This document shows, piece after piece, positions 51,359 through 61,377 of a stretch of 64,000 bases of DNA. Origin of the DNA: Ahrensia sp. (GTDB lineage: Bacteria; Pseudomonadota; Alphaproteobacteria; Rhizobiales; Rhizobiaceae); NCBI GenBank assembly GCA_028817895.1, contig JAPPOQ010000030.1:124001-188000 (forward strand), written 5' to 3'. Each line of letters opens with the position of its first letter. Within the stretch, counting starts at the first letter, position 1. The notes below the pieces were generated by a model. It made no database searches. It saw nothing but the letters and a program-made list of their open reading frames with translations, and was not told the origin of the DNA. The translations under genes and the position numbers were made by a program.

Positions 51359-52095
51359 AACTGCCCTTCCCTAGGTCGCGACAAGAGCGAACGCCAGCCA
51401 TAGGCGCGTGTGATCATGCGTTTGGCTTCGCCCTTGCGGACAGCCATCGCAACGGCGCGGGCAACCCGTTCGGGGGTCATGAAGAAGCGTCGCACCAAGC
51501 CAAGCTTCAAACCGGCCTTTGCATGCATGTCGGTGCGGATCGGCCCGGGATGGAGCATGAGAACCTGAGCGCGACCAGCCCATTCCTCGCGCAGCGCCCG
51601 GGCAAAAGCATCAAGTGCTGCCTTGGTTGCGGCATAGGTTGCAAAACGGGCATTGCCGCTCGCGGCGGCGGTGGATCCAATCAGCACCAGCTTGCCTTCC
51701 GCAGCGAACAAGCGAGAGGAAAGCCTGTGCGCAATGGCGACGGGCGCGCCGAGATTGACGGCCACCTGCCAAGCCACGCTGTCCGGCTTTTCTTCCGCTG
51801 GATCGCCAGACCAGCCAACGCCAGCATTAAGCAGCACCAGATCGAGCCTATCCCAGCCAAGCCTGTCCAAAGCTTCGTCAATGCGGCCGGCAGCGCGTTG
51901 TGGCTCGCTTTGGTCTGCCCTCACATAGGCAATTCCTGCCTGATCAAAATAGAGCCGCTCATCGTTGATCTGCCGTGACCCTGTTGTAAGCACATCATGC
52001 CCGTGAGCCGCATAATTGCGCGCGAGATGGTAACCCAGACCGTCCGATGCTCCGGTGATGACGATACGCAACGGCTGATGCTGGGTTTCTGACAT
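51355..52095 (-). CDS. SDR family oxidoreductase (upstream paralogue)
   Basis: A 246-residue short-chain dehydrogenase with TGASDGLGYHLARNYAAHG for the cofactor, NAGVGWSG, and a catalytic IGSTAAASGNARFATYAATKAAL. It resembles the next SDR in its basic C-terminus (MAVRKGEAKRMITRAYG) and in the HPGPIRTDMHAKAG loop, so the two are probably tandem duplicates. It begins three bases after ribF stops and overlaps the following gene (ATGA). Confidence 0.85.
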   Translation of the reverse strand: MSETQHQPLRIVITGASDGLGYHLARNYAAHGHDVLTTGSRQINDERLYFDQAGIAYVRADQSEPQRAAGRIDEALDRLGWDRLDLVLLNAGVGWSGDPAEEKPDSVAWQVAVNLGAPVAIAHRLSSRLFAAEGKLVLIGSTAAASGNARFATYAATKAALDAFARALREEWAGRAQVLMLHPGPIRTDMHAKAGLKLGLVRRFFMTPERVARAVAMAVRKGEAKRMITRAYGWRSLLSRPREGQL

Positions 52096-52098
52096 GGT

Positions 52099-53091
52099 TC
52101 AGCGACGCAAGCCCTGAAAACAAAGCGCGGAATCAATCTGCGACAAGGGTTGAGCCGCAGCCAGTGCGGCCTTGGCGGCGGTGGAATCCTTATCCATTTG
52201 AGCAATCAGGGCGGAGACGTCGTCGAATTTCTCTTCGCCCCGAAGCCGCTCAAACAACGACACCTCGACCGTCTCGCCATAAAGATCGTCATCAAAGTCA
52301 AAAATGAAAGTCTCAAGAACCGGCGCACCATTGTCGAAGGTTGGGCGTCTGCCAAAACTGGCCACTCCGTCATGCAAGCTACCATCTGAGCGACGCAAGC
52401 GAACTGCATAGATGCCGTGTGCAAGCCTGCAATCGGCATCAGGCACAACATTGGCGGTCGGGTATCCAAGCGTGCGGCCCAATTGGGCACCTTTCACGAT
52501 CTGGCCCGTTACCAGCCAACGATATCCCAGATGGCAGGCGGCCACCTTCACATCGCCCACACCCAGCAGACGACGTATGGTGCTGGAAGAAAACGGCTCT
52601 TCCCCATCGCTGAGACGCGGCGCAACGATGGTGACGCCGAAACCGAGTTCTATCCCAATCTTGCGCAGGAACTCCGGTGAACCTGCCCGCCCCTTGCCGA
52701 AATGAAAATCGAAGCCTGAAACCACATGTGTTGCGCCCGCGGCATCCAACAGGTGGCGCTTCACAAAGTCGTCAGCTTCCGTGCCGGCAAGGTCATGCGT
52801 GAAACTCATGAGCAGCAGACCATCCATCCCCACCGCCTGCATCAAACGGGCCTTCAGCACGTCTGGCGTGAGGCGGAACACGGGAGATTCCGGTTTGAAC
52901 AAGGTTCGGGGATGCGGCTCGAATGTCAGTGCATAACAGGGTCGTCGGTCCGCCCGCGCAACGGCCTGGGCTTCACCCAAAACCGCCTGATGTCCGCGAT
53001 GAACGCCATCGAAGTTACCGATGGCGACCACACCACCGCGCGCAGCATCCGGCAGCGGTTCGGAAAGGTTTTGGTGCAGGAAATCGGTCAC
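52099..53091 (-). CDS. ribF: Bifunctional riboflavin kinase/FAD synthetase
   Basis: A 330-residue enzyme making FMN and FAD. The N-terminal adenylyltransferase domain has IGNFDGVHRGHQAVL (nucleotide-binding HxGH variant) and LTFEPHPRTLF; the C-terminal riboflavin kinase domain has GRTLGYPTANV and later a DLYGETVEVSLFERLRGEEKFDDVSAL-type end. Start is GTG at 53091 (MTDFLHQNLSEPLP), three bases after the HAD gene stops. It is commonly in this HAD-ribF-ileS neighbourhood in Rhizobiales, here separated from ileS by two SDR genes. The whole group supplies flavin for the flavoenzymes of the window. Confidence 0.95.
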   Translation of the reverse strand: MTDFLHQNLSEPLPDAARGGVVAIGNFDGVHRGHQAVLGEAQAVARADRRPCYALTFEPHPRTLFKPESPVFRLTPDVLKARLMQAVGMDGLLLMSFTHDLAGTEADDFVKRHLLDAAGATHVVSGFDFHFGKGRAGSPEFLRKIGIELGFGVTIVAPRLSDGEEPFSSSTIRRLLGVGDVKVAACHLGYRWLVTGQIVKGAQLGRTLGYPTANVVPDADCRLAHGIYAVRLRRSDGSLHDGVASFGRRPTFDNGAPVLETFIFDFDDDLYGETVEVSLFERLRGEEKFDDVSALIAQMDKDSTAAKAALAAAQPLSQIDSALCFQGLRR

Positions 53092-53094
53092 AGG

Positions 53095-53943
53095 TCAGCT
53101 CAGATGCTGTATCCAGGCCACGGGTTTGGCCCCGTGATGCATCAGAAACGCTTCAAGCGCGGCGGGATCAGGCTCGGTGCCACCATAATCAGCCGCATGA
53201 ATACCTCCAGCGACATAGAGAAGGTCAAAACCGTTGTCTTGCGCACCCTTTACATCTGTCGGCATGCCGTCGCCGATAGCCAATATTTTGGTGTCATCGA
53301 TCTGATCGTCGGCCAGTTTAGTAAGCTTTAGACGCGCCAGTTCATAGATCGGTGCATGGGGTTTGCCGGCGAGCAGGCAGTTGCCGCCCAACTCTTCATA
53401 GAGCCTCGCCAACGCACCAGCGCACCAGATAAGGCGATCACCACGCTCCACCACAATGTCGGGATTGGCGCAAATAAAGGGCAGGTCGCGTTGCAGCGCT
53501 TCCTCGAAAAATCCGCGATAGTCCTCCGGGCCCTCCTGTTCATCATCAAACAGGCCTGTGCACACAATCGATCTCGCCTCTTCAAAGGGTGCGAGCGCTA
53601 CATCCAGTCCGTCGAAGAGGGGCCGATCCCGTTCTGGTCCCAGATGAAACACGGGCTGTTGCGCTTGTTTGATGAGGGCTCGCGTGACGTCTCCGGAAGT
53701 TGCGATGGCATCGTAGACACCGCCGCTCAAACCAAGCTGCCACAATTGTTCCGCCACGCCCTCATGAGGGCGCGGAGAGTTGGTGATCAGCACAACATGC
53801 CCACCGCTTTTTCGAAAGTCGGACAGCGCCTCGGCGGCGGCATTGTGGATGTTGCGACCATTGTGGACCACGCCCCACACATCGCAAAAAATTGCATCGT
53901 AAGTGCCTGCAATGTCGGACAAAGCCGAAATGTGCCGGGTCAT
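53095..53943 (-). CDS. HAD-superfamily hydrolase, TIGR01459-type
   Basis: About 282 residues. HAD motif I is FCDVWGVVHNG, motif II VVLITNSPRPHEGV, and motif III/IV lie in GKPHAPIY and ILAIGDGMPTDVKGAQDNGFD. This NagD-like IIA-subclass family is typical of Alphaproteobacteria, where it neighbours ribF. ATG at 53943 starts MTRHISALSDIAG; the open frame extends to 53982 but those residues are not part of the family. Cytoplasmic phosphatase of unknown substrate, suggested to act on a small phosphorylated compound. Confidence 0.9.
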   Translation of the reverse strand: MTRHISALSDIAGTYDAIFCDVWGVVHNGRNIHNAAAEALSDFRKSGGHVVLITNSPRPHEGVAEQLWQLGLSGGVYDAIATSGDVTRALIKQAQQPVFHLGPERDRPLFDGLDVALAPFEEARSIVCTGLFDDEQEGPEDYRGFFEEALQRDLPFICANPDIVVERGDRLIWCAGALARLYEELGGNCLLAGKPHAPIYELARLKLTKLADDQIDDTKILAIGDGMPTDVKGAQDNGFDLLYVAGGIHAADYGGTEPDPAALEAFLMHHGAKPVAWIQHLS

Positions 53944-54202
53944 GTCGTTGATATTGTCCACAGTGTCAGAGCACCCCGCCAAGAGCGAGATGTGCCCCAG
54001 ATATCATCAGTTCGGGTAATGGGCCGCGTGGAAACCGTCAAGCGGCGTTGCGGTTCGCTTGTACACTGCATTCCAAAGGAAAGGTTTGGTACACAGCCAA
54101 TTCAGCGCTTCACATCGCCCAGGCAAAACACTATCACCACCCGTCAGGGGTGAACGGTCCGGCTCACCAAGTGCGACATACGGCTATTGTGGAAGGACCA
54201 AT

Positions 54203-55309
54203 ATGAGCAATAATGGGCAGGCTGCCAAATGGATGGGGCGCCTGGTAGTTGCTGTTTGCATCGGCGTTATCGCGCTGTTGGCAGGCGTTATCGCTGCGCA
54301 AACCGGCCTGGTCAATCCGACCGTGGCCGCATTTCTGGCCGTCCTGATATGCCTGTCGGTCATTGTATATCGCGTGCAGGCCAAGCGCCGGACAAACCTT
54401 GTAACTTCGCGACGACAAGCCGTCGAGGCAGCAATGGTCACGCCCTCTTCCGACAAGTCGGTCGGCAGCGGTTTTCGTCGCTTGACGTCTCAGGATATAC
54501 CAGCGAGCAGCGCACGGGTTGCCACCGGCAAGAGAGGCCAAAAGGATCTGCTGGACGCGCGGCAGAAAGTGTCCACCGAAGCCGTGCAACAGGCGCTTGG
54601 CAAATCCGATCTCGTGATCTTTCTGCAACCGATCGTGCGTCTGCCCCAGAAAGACCCGGTCTATTTTCAAACACTTCTGCGGTTGCAGTTGTCAGAGGGA
54701 ACGCTTGTCGACCCGGTTCAGTATGAGCCGATCGCCGAAGCGGAGCGCATGATGCCAGCAATCGATCAGCTCAATCTCGACCGATCGCTGATCCTGGCTG
54801 GCAATCTGCAAAATATGGTGCCAACGGCCTCGTTGTTTTGCCGCGTGAGTTCAGCGAGCCTGCGCAACGGCAAGGCTTGCGACCGCATGAAGGATCTTCT
54901 GTCTTCCAATAGCGAAACAGCCGCCGATTTGGTCCTTGAAGTCACCCAAAGCTGCTTTGAAAGCATAGGCGTGGCCGGTCGAAAACGTTTGGCCGGGCTT
55001 GCAGCAACCGGCCCAAAATTGTGCCTTTCCAAGATGCACGATGCCGATTGCAATATCGATGCACTCAAGCAGTCCGGCTTCGGCTTCATCAAGATCCCGA
55101 TAGATGAGCTTTCCGATGATCGCCTAGCGGGCCGCGCGTCGGGTTGGGCAAGCCTCATATCCAGTGCGCGGGCTGCGGGTATGGTTGTGATCGTTTCGGG
55201 CCTGAGTCGAGGGCAGGACGCGACGCGATTGCTGGACCTGAACGTGGCGATTGCGCAAGGCAAGCTGTATGCCGAGCCTAAACGGGTGAAAGAAGAGCTT
55301 CTTCGCTAA
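54203..55309 (+). CDS. Membrane-anchored protein with degenerate EAL domain
   Basis: A 368-residue protein. Two hydrophobic segments near residues 12-35 and 40-58 anchor it in the inner membrane. After a linker, residues ~140-365 align with the EAL cyclic-di-GMP phosphodiesterase fold: LVIFLQPIVRLPQKDPVYFQTLLRL at the start (the EAL position is QTL) and IVSGLSRGQDATRLLDLNVAIAQGKLYAEP at the end (the usual AEGVE is VSGLS). Other metal ligands are also lost, so it should bind signal or partner but not hydrolyse c-di-GMP. The frame opens at 54059; ATG at 54203 precedes the first membrane segment. It lies just before groESL, as in several Rhizobiales. Confidence 0.8.
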   Translation: MSNNGQAAKWMGRLVVAVCIGVIALLAGVIAAQTGLVNPTVAAFLAVLICLSVIVYRVQAKRRTNLVTSRRQAVEAAMVTPSSDKSVGSGFRRLTSQDIPASSARVATGKRGQKDLLDARQKVSTEAVQQALGKSDLVIFLQPIVRLPQKDPVYFQTLLRLQLSEGTLVDPVQYEPIAEAERMMPAIDQLNLDRSLILAGNLQNMVPTASLFCRVSSASLRNGKACDRMKDLLSSNSETAADLVLEVTQSCFESIGVAGRKRLAGLAATGPKLCLSKMHDADCNIDALKQSGFGFIKIPIDELSDDRLAGRASGWASLISSARAAGMVVIVSGLSRGQDATRLLDLNVAIAQGKLYAEPKRVKEELLR

Positions 55310-55404
55310 AACGGATCGCGCCGTTACCGACGCGAAATTCGGCTTGTGGCCCCACATTGGCACAAAAATCACGCGTTGCAGCGCAGATTCCGTCGGGCTA
55401 GCAC

Positions 55405-55431
55405 TTGACTCGGGCCACCGCGATTTCTATT
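55405..55431 (+). promoter_or_regulatory. Candidate groESL promoter
   Basis: TTGACT at 55405-55410 could be the -35 box, followed after about 15 bases by an A+T-rich TCTATT as -10, directly upstream of the CIRCE operator. Spacing and bases are suboptimal, so a heat-shock sigma factor may use it instead; assignment is tentative. Confidence 0.4.
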
Positions 55432-55442
55432 TCGTCGCCATG

Positions 55443-55469
55443 TTAGCACTCAATGTTTGAGAGTGCTAA
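55443..55469. promoter_or_regulatory. CIRCE operator (HrcA binding site)
   Basis: TTAGCACTC (55443-55451), 9-base spacer, GAGTGCTAA (55461-55469): an exact match to the CIRCE inverted repeat. It places groESL under HrcA repression. It lies 75 bases before the groES ATG, just after the promoter. Confidence 0.97.
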
Positions 55470-55543
55470 CGCATATCCCGAAACCCCTGACATGAGGCCC
55501 GACCTTCGCTTAGGCGGGCAGATAGATACAGGACGTATTGAAA

Positions 55544-55840
55544 ATGGCAAAACTGAAATTCCGCCCGCTGCATGACCGCGTTGTGGTCCGCCGTGTCGAA
55601 GCCGACACGAAAACCGCTGGCGGCATCATCATTCCCGATTCAGCTCAGGAAAAACCGGCAGAAGGCGAAATCGTCTCGGTCGGTTCAGGCGCTCGCGACG
55701 AGGCCGGCAAGTTGGTCCCGCTCGACGTGAAAGAGGGTGACCGCATTCTGTTCGGCAAGTGGTCGGGCACGGAAGTCAAGATTGGCGGCGAAGACCTGCT
55801 GATCATGAAGGAATCCGACATCATGGGCGTGATCGGCTAA
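55544..55840 (+). CDS. groES: Co-chaperonin GroES
   Basis: The 98-residue cap of the chaperonin. [21 protein letters not shown], the mobile loop [13 protein letters not shown] and the C-terminal [30 protein letters not shown] are all conserved. ATG at 55544 is the start; a TTG two codons earlier is not used. First gene of the groESL operon, preceded by CIRCE and followed after 68 bases by groEL. Confidence 0.98.
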   Translation: MAKLKFRPLHDRVVVRRVEADTKTAGGIIIPDSAQEKPAEGEIVSVGSGARDEAGKLVPLDVKEGDRILFGKWSGTEVKIGGEDLLIMKESDIMGVIG

Positions 55841-55902
55841 TCGCCAGCCCAACAAACGAAATATCCGCGCCGCCAGATTATTGGGGTGCAACAAGGAGTT
55901 AA

Positions 55903-57552
<1,650 letters not shown>

Positions 57553-57581
57553 GCCAGCCCGGCTCACACAAGACTTCGAAG

Positions 57582-57615
57582 GGCCGTCCCCTACACAAGG
57601 GGGCGGCTTTTTTTG
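57582..57615 (+). terminator. Rho-independent terminator of groESL
   Basis: GC-rich stem GCCGTCCCC / GGGGGCGGC (one wobble-type mismatch) around a short TACACAA loop, followed by eight T. Directly downstream of the groEL stop. Confidence 0.9.
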
Positions 57616-57670
57616 TTTGGTGGGTTGAGACGTCAGGCGCTGGCTTCAGGTGACACAGATTTGGATTGCG

Positions 57671-58717
57671 TCAGAGCCCGCTTACCCCGCCCAAAATGTC
57701 TTTCAAATCAGGAAACCACGTATCAACTATCGCGAGAATTGGTGCTGCTATCGAGATGAGATTGAGAGGGATTTTTTCGTAGTTTGTGCCTACGTAGACT
57801 TCGTACCTGTTCTCGACGAGGTTAGCCTGTCGAAAACGAACCCCCGCTATCGAATTACCGCCGATGCTCAAACTGTCCAGCCGTTTGGTCAGGAACCCAT
57901 CTTGGCGGTCATGCCAGACCTTTACCTTGACAAACAACGACTGGGCCGAAGCCAGAGCTGCAACAAGGATGACCAGGTAGGCACTGGCCTCCAGTGCGAC
58001 CGCAATGCTCACTGAACCGTCAGACGAGTTCGCCCAGATCCAAACTGCAGGCGCAGCCAGCGCCACTGTCCGTGTCCAAACAAATGTAATCTCAACAAAA
58101 CTGAACTCATCGAAATATCCAAAACCCATCTCCCTGGAGTGGAGTTCCGCATGGAACAGACGCGAAATCACATCGACAAATGTCAATATAAAAATTGAAG
58201 TCAGGAAGAATATACAGAAATATGAAAAAATATCAATAATAGAAGAAATATCCCCTTGAAAACAATAACTGCTATATGTGAATGTATTCTTATTAATTTT
58301 GTATATAGACTCTTGAGCGTAACGAAATTGATCTATTGCGGTTAATACAAGGGCCAAAATCGATATTTCCCCTATTTTCAGAACTTCCGAAACATTTTTA
58401 TATTTTATTATAAGAAATGAAAATATAAAAATGCTTGCTGTTTGAATAAATAATTCTCCAAATAACGCGGGAAACATGCCACTCAGATACAGATTCGATT
58501 GGCCTAAACCCGATTCTCCAAATATTTTCAAAAAGTATTCGAATTGAAATTCGCAATATTCCGAAAAGTAGTGTCCATCATAATAATCAACATTTCTGAA
58601 AGTTTCCAGCAAATCCTCGGCAAGGAAATGACCGCGTGTCAATGCGAGAATGACATTCGCGAGCGTGAAAATTGCCCACGAAGCAACAGCTATTGTTACA
58701 AGTTTCTGCAATGTCAT
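57671..58717 (-). CDS. A+T-rich predicted membrane protein, unknown
   Basis: About 348 residues with no recognised family. Hydrophobic segments are visible near residues ~5-27, ~80-105, ~117-135, ~160-185, ~215-235 and ~240-262, so it is polytopic; a further hydrophobic stretch lies at ~320-337. The middle third is rich in Ile, Phe, Tyr and Lys (KINKNTFTYSSYCF region), and its DNA (about 58190-58620) is far more A+T-rich than the flanking chaperonin and response-regulator genes. ATG at 58717 is chosen over TTG at 58723. It stands alone between the groEL terminator and tRNA-Val, suggesting a single horizontally acquired gene. Confidence 0.55.
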   Translation of the reverse strand: MTLQKLVTIAVASWAIFTLANVILALTRGHFLAEDLLETFRNVDYYDGHYFSEYCEFQFEYFLKIFGESGLGQSNLYLSGMFPALFGELFIQTASIFIFSFLIIKYKNVSEVLKIGEISILALVLTAIDQFRYAQESIYKINKNTFTYSSYCFQGDISSIIDIFSYFCIFFLTSIFILTFVDVISRLFHAELHSREMGFGYFDEFSFVEITFVWTRTVALAAPAVWIWANSSDGSVSIAVALEASAYLVILVAALASAQSLFVKVKVWHDRQDGFLTKRLDSLSIGGNSIAGVRFRQANLVENRYEVYVGTNYEKIPLNLISIAAPILAIVDTWFPDLKDILGGVSGL

Positions 58718-58801
58718 TTGCAAGAATAGTTGATCAGAATTCTCTTGTGTACACTTCTACTACATTGCAGCAGCGAGGTCGTCAGCACCTGATCCGAAAA
58801 A

Positions 58802-58876
58802 TGGTGGGCGATACTGGGATTGAACCAGTGACCCCTACAATGTCAATGTAGTGCTCTCCCGCTGAGCTAATCGCCC
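58802..58876 (-). tRNA. tRNA-Val (GAC)
   Basis: A 75-base cloverleaf on the minus strand with encoded CCA. Acceptor stem GGGCGAT pairs with ATCGCCC, anticodon stem CTACA pairs with TGTAG, anticodon loop TTGACAT gives GAC (Val), and the T-loop is TTCAATC. Lies between the orphan membrane gene and cpdR. Confidence 0.97.
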
Positions 58877-59051
58877 GTCCAAAACGGTGTCACCGCGTTG
58901 CATAAGCGGTGGTCACGCGAAAGCTGATTTCGCGCGAAGCGCGCATACACCACGAACGGCCTTCCCCGTCAACTGGTGAACGTGCCCATTCATGCACGAA
59001 TTGGGTAACGTAGGAATCGGGTAATGCTGAAGTTGAATGTGGCGCCTCCGC

Positions 59052-59414
59052 TCAGGCGGCGGCGAGCATCTTTTCAACTTCGTTGACCAGATCACGCAGG
59101 TGGAAAGGTTTTGAGAGAACCTTGGCTTCCTTCGGCGCTTCGGATTCCGGGTTAAGCGCAACTGCGGCAAAACCGGTGATGAACATGACCTTCAGGTCCG
59201 GGTCAAGTTCGGTCGCCCGCCGTGCAAGTTCGATCCCGTCCATTTCCGGCATGACAATGTCTGTGAGAAGCAGCGTAAACGGCTCCTCGCGCAGACGCTC
59301 ATAGGCGCTGGCACCATTGTCGTATGAAATCACTTCATAGCCGGCATTGGCGAGCGCCTTGGCCAAAAAGCGACGCATATCATTGTCATCTTCGGCAAGA
59401 AGGATCTTGTTCAT
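59052..59414 (-). CDS. cpdR: Single-domain response regulator CpdR
   Basis: A 120-residue receiver domain without output domain. Acidic pair DD (9-10 and 11-12 region), phosphoacceptor D52 in LLLTDIVMPEMDG, the Thr in FITGFAA and K102-equivalent in VLSKPFHLRDL are present. In Caulobacter and Rhizobiales CpdR, unphosphorylated, delivers ClpXP to the pole and drives degradation of cell-cycle regulators; phosphorylation comes from the CckA-ChpT relay. In Rhizobiales it is next to the N-formylglutamate amidohydrolase/hisN pair, as here. Confidence 0.92.
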   Translation of the reverse strand: MNKILLAEDDNDMRRFLAKALANAGYEVISYDNGASAYERLREEPFTLLLTDIVMPEMDGIELARRATELDPDLKVMFITGFAAVALNPESEAPKEAKVLSKPFHLRDLVNEVEKMLAAA

Positions 59415-59565
59415 GAAAACTCCGTCGGAAACACATTGTCTGAACGGGGTGCATTATTGCCTGGACAAGCAAGCCGCGCCCTCACCGTCGCTTTTGAGAG
59501 ATCATAGCATCATGGCGAGGTAAAGATCGCATAAACAGAGCCAATCTGGACAGCGCTTTCTCCAA

Positions 59566-60549
59566 ATGACAGACTCAGCGCTTGCAAACCAACTCCGCGC
59601 GGCATCGCTTCGCGCAAATTGGAGCAAACAAGCGCGTGCTGGAGGGCGACAGGCCTTGATCGCTGGCGGCTATAACGAGACCGACAATCCGCCCTTTCGC
59701 GTGTTGCGCCCGGCCCAGCAGCGCGTGCCTTTCATTTTCAATGCGCCGCATAGCGGCCGCGTCTATCCGCTTGAGTTGAGAAACGCATCCGCGCTGACGC
59801 TGCATCAGTTGCGACGATCGGAAGATGTGCTGGTTGATCGGCTGTTCGACAGCGCCGTTGCCCTCGGTGCGCCGATGCTGGTTGCCCAGTTTCCCCGCGC
59901 CTGGCTGGATGTCAATCGCGAGCCTTATGAGCTCGATCCGAAGCTGTTTGCCGAGAAGCTGCCTCCGCATGCCAACGCTCGTTCCATGCGCGTCTCCGGC
60001 GGTCTGGGCACAATTCCAAGGCTGGTTGCTGAGAACACCGCAATCTATCGCGAAAAACCGAAACTCGCCGAAGCGCTGCATCGGATCGAATCGGTCTATC
60101 GGCCCTATCACGACGCGTTGCGACGGTTAATGGCCCTTTCGGTGGTGGAGTTCGGCTATGGCGTTTTGGTGGACTGCCACTCCATGCCCTCTCAGGGCGC
60201 CCGCAACGAACGTTCGAAACGACCGGATATCATTGTTGGCGATCGCTACGGCACCTCATGTCATGGCGATATCAGCCGCGAATTGATCAGCCGTTTCGGC
60301 AAGCTTGGCTATTCGGTTGTGCGCAACAAACCCTATGCGGGCGGCTTCATCACGGAGCATTACGGACGCCCGGCCAAGGGGCTGCATGCCATTCAGATCG
60401 AAATCAATCGCGCGCTTTATATGAACGAGGCCACGCTGGAACCGACGGTGGGGTTTGAGGCTCTGCGCAACGACATCGCTTCGATCCTGGCCGATTTGGT
60501 CAGCCTGCCGGATGCGCAGTTCGACAGCGCACCGATCGCCGCCGAATAG
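59566..60549 (+). CDS. N-formylglutamate amidohydrolase family protein
   Basis: A 327-residue member of the N-formylglutamate deformylase family. Landmarks are RVPFIFNAPHSGRVYPLELRN (metal-binding His), WLDVNREPYELD, LVDCHSMPS and a late YAGGFITEHYGRPAKGLHAIQIEINRALYM. Bona fide HutG acts in histidine degradation; this one is beside cpdR and hisN instead of hut genes, so the physiological substrate may differ. It starts with ATG at 59566, divergent from cpdR. hisN follows after 18 bases. Confidence 0.9.
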   Translation: MTDSALANQLRAASLRANWSKQARAGGRQALIAGGYNETDNPPFRVLRPAQQRVPFIFNAPHSGRVYPLELRNASALTLHQLRRSEDVLVDRLFDSAVALGAPMLVAQFPRAWLDVNREPYELDPKLFAEKLPPHANARSMRVSGGLGTIPRLVAENTAIYREKPKLAEALHRIESVYRPYHDALRRLMALSVVEFGYGVLVDCHSMPSQGARNERSKRPDIIVGDRYGTSCHGDISRELISRFGKLGYSVVRNKPYAGGFITEHYGRPAKGLHAIQIEINRALYMNEATLEPTVGFEALRNDIASILADLVSLPDAQFDSAPIAAE

Positions 60550-60567
60550 GCAAGCGGGCAAACTGAC

Positions 60568-61371
60568 ATGGCTGACACGGATCGCTCCGCCATCGCTGAT
60601 TGCCTGATGCAGGCCTGTGACGCTGCGGCAGAAGAAACGCTGCCACGCTTTCGGCAAGGCACGACCATAGACAACAAGCTGGCGGAGGGGTTCGATCCGG
60701 TCACCGAGGCGGATCGCGCAGCCGAACGTGTCATCCGTGACGTGATTGGCCGGCGATTTGCGCGCGATACCATCATTGGCGAGGAATACGGCACAAGCCA
60801 GGGTTCGTCGGCGCGGCGCTGGATCATCGATCCGATCGACGGAACGCGAGCCTTCATCACCGGTATCCCCGTCTGGGGCACGCTGATCGGGCTGTATGAA
60901 GGTGACCGTCCGCTCGCCGGCGCAATGGACCAGCCCTTCACGGGAGAGCGGTATGTCGCCCTTCCCTCATCTAACGGGTGCGAAAGCTTTTCGATGCGGG
61001 CGTCTTCCCAACTTCAACGTCTGCACACCAGACCAACGCGAAAACTGAGCCAGGCGACGATGATGACCACGTCTCCGCATCTTTTGCGCAATGAGCAAGA
61101 CGAGCGCTACTTTGCGCTTGAAGAGCGCGTAAAGATGTTTCGCTACGGATGCGACTGCTATGCCTATGCGATGCTGTCTGCCGGCCACATCGATCTTGTG
61201 GTCGAGTCCGGCCTCAACATTTACGATATCGCTGCACTCATTCCCATCATTGAGGGGGCGGGCGGTGTGATCACAAACTGGGAAGGCGGATCAGCGTCTG
61301 AAGGCGGACAGGTGATCGCGGCGGCCAATCGCGATGTGCACGCGGCGGCCCTTGAACTGCTTTGCGGATAA
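60568..61371 (+). CDS. hisN: Inositol monophosphatase family protein, probable histidinol-phosphatase
   Basis: A 267-residue lithium-sensitive phosphatase-fold enzyme. Metal ligands are in IIGEEYGTSQ and WIIDPIDGTRAFITGIPVWGTLIGL; the C-terminal YDIAALIPIIEGAGGVITNWEGG completes the site. The GTRAFITG sequence after DPIDG is typical of HisN-type histidinol-phosphate phosphatases, which supply this step in Alphaproteobacteria. An alternative would be another small sugar or inositol phosphatase. Transcribed with the N-formylglutamate amidohydrolase-like gene. Confidence 0.85.
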   Translation: MADTDRSAIADCLMQACDAAAEETLPRFRQGTTIDNKLAEGFDPVTEADRAAERVIRDVIGRRFARDTIIGEEYGTSQGSSARRWIIDPIDGTRAFITGIPVWGTLIGLYEGDRPLAGAMDQPFTGERYVALPSSNGCESFSMRASSQLQRLHTRPTRKLSQATMMTTSPHLLRNEQDERYFALEERVKMFRYGCDCYAYAMLSAGHIDLVVESGLNIYDIAALIPIIEGAGGVITNWEGGSASEGGQVIAAANRDVHAAALELLCG

Positions 61372-61377
61372 ACGGGG

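Noticed and set aside
57618-58808. tRNA-Val-flanked integrated element with an att repeat
   Set aside because: Only seven bases (TGGTGGG) of the tRNA 3' end recur at 57618-57624, too short to count as an attachment repeat, and no integrase is present.
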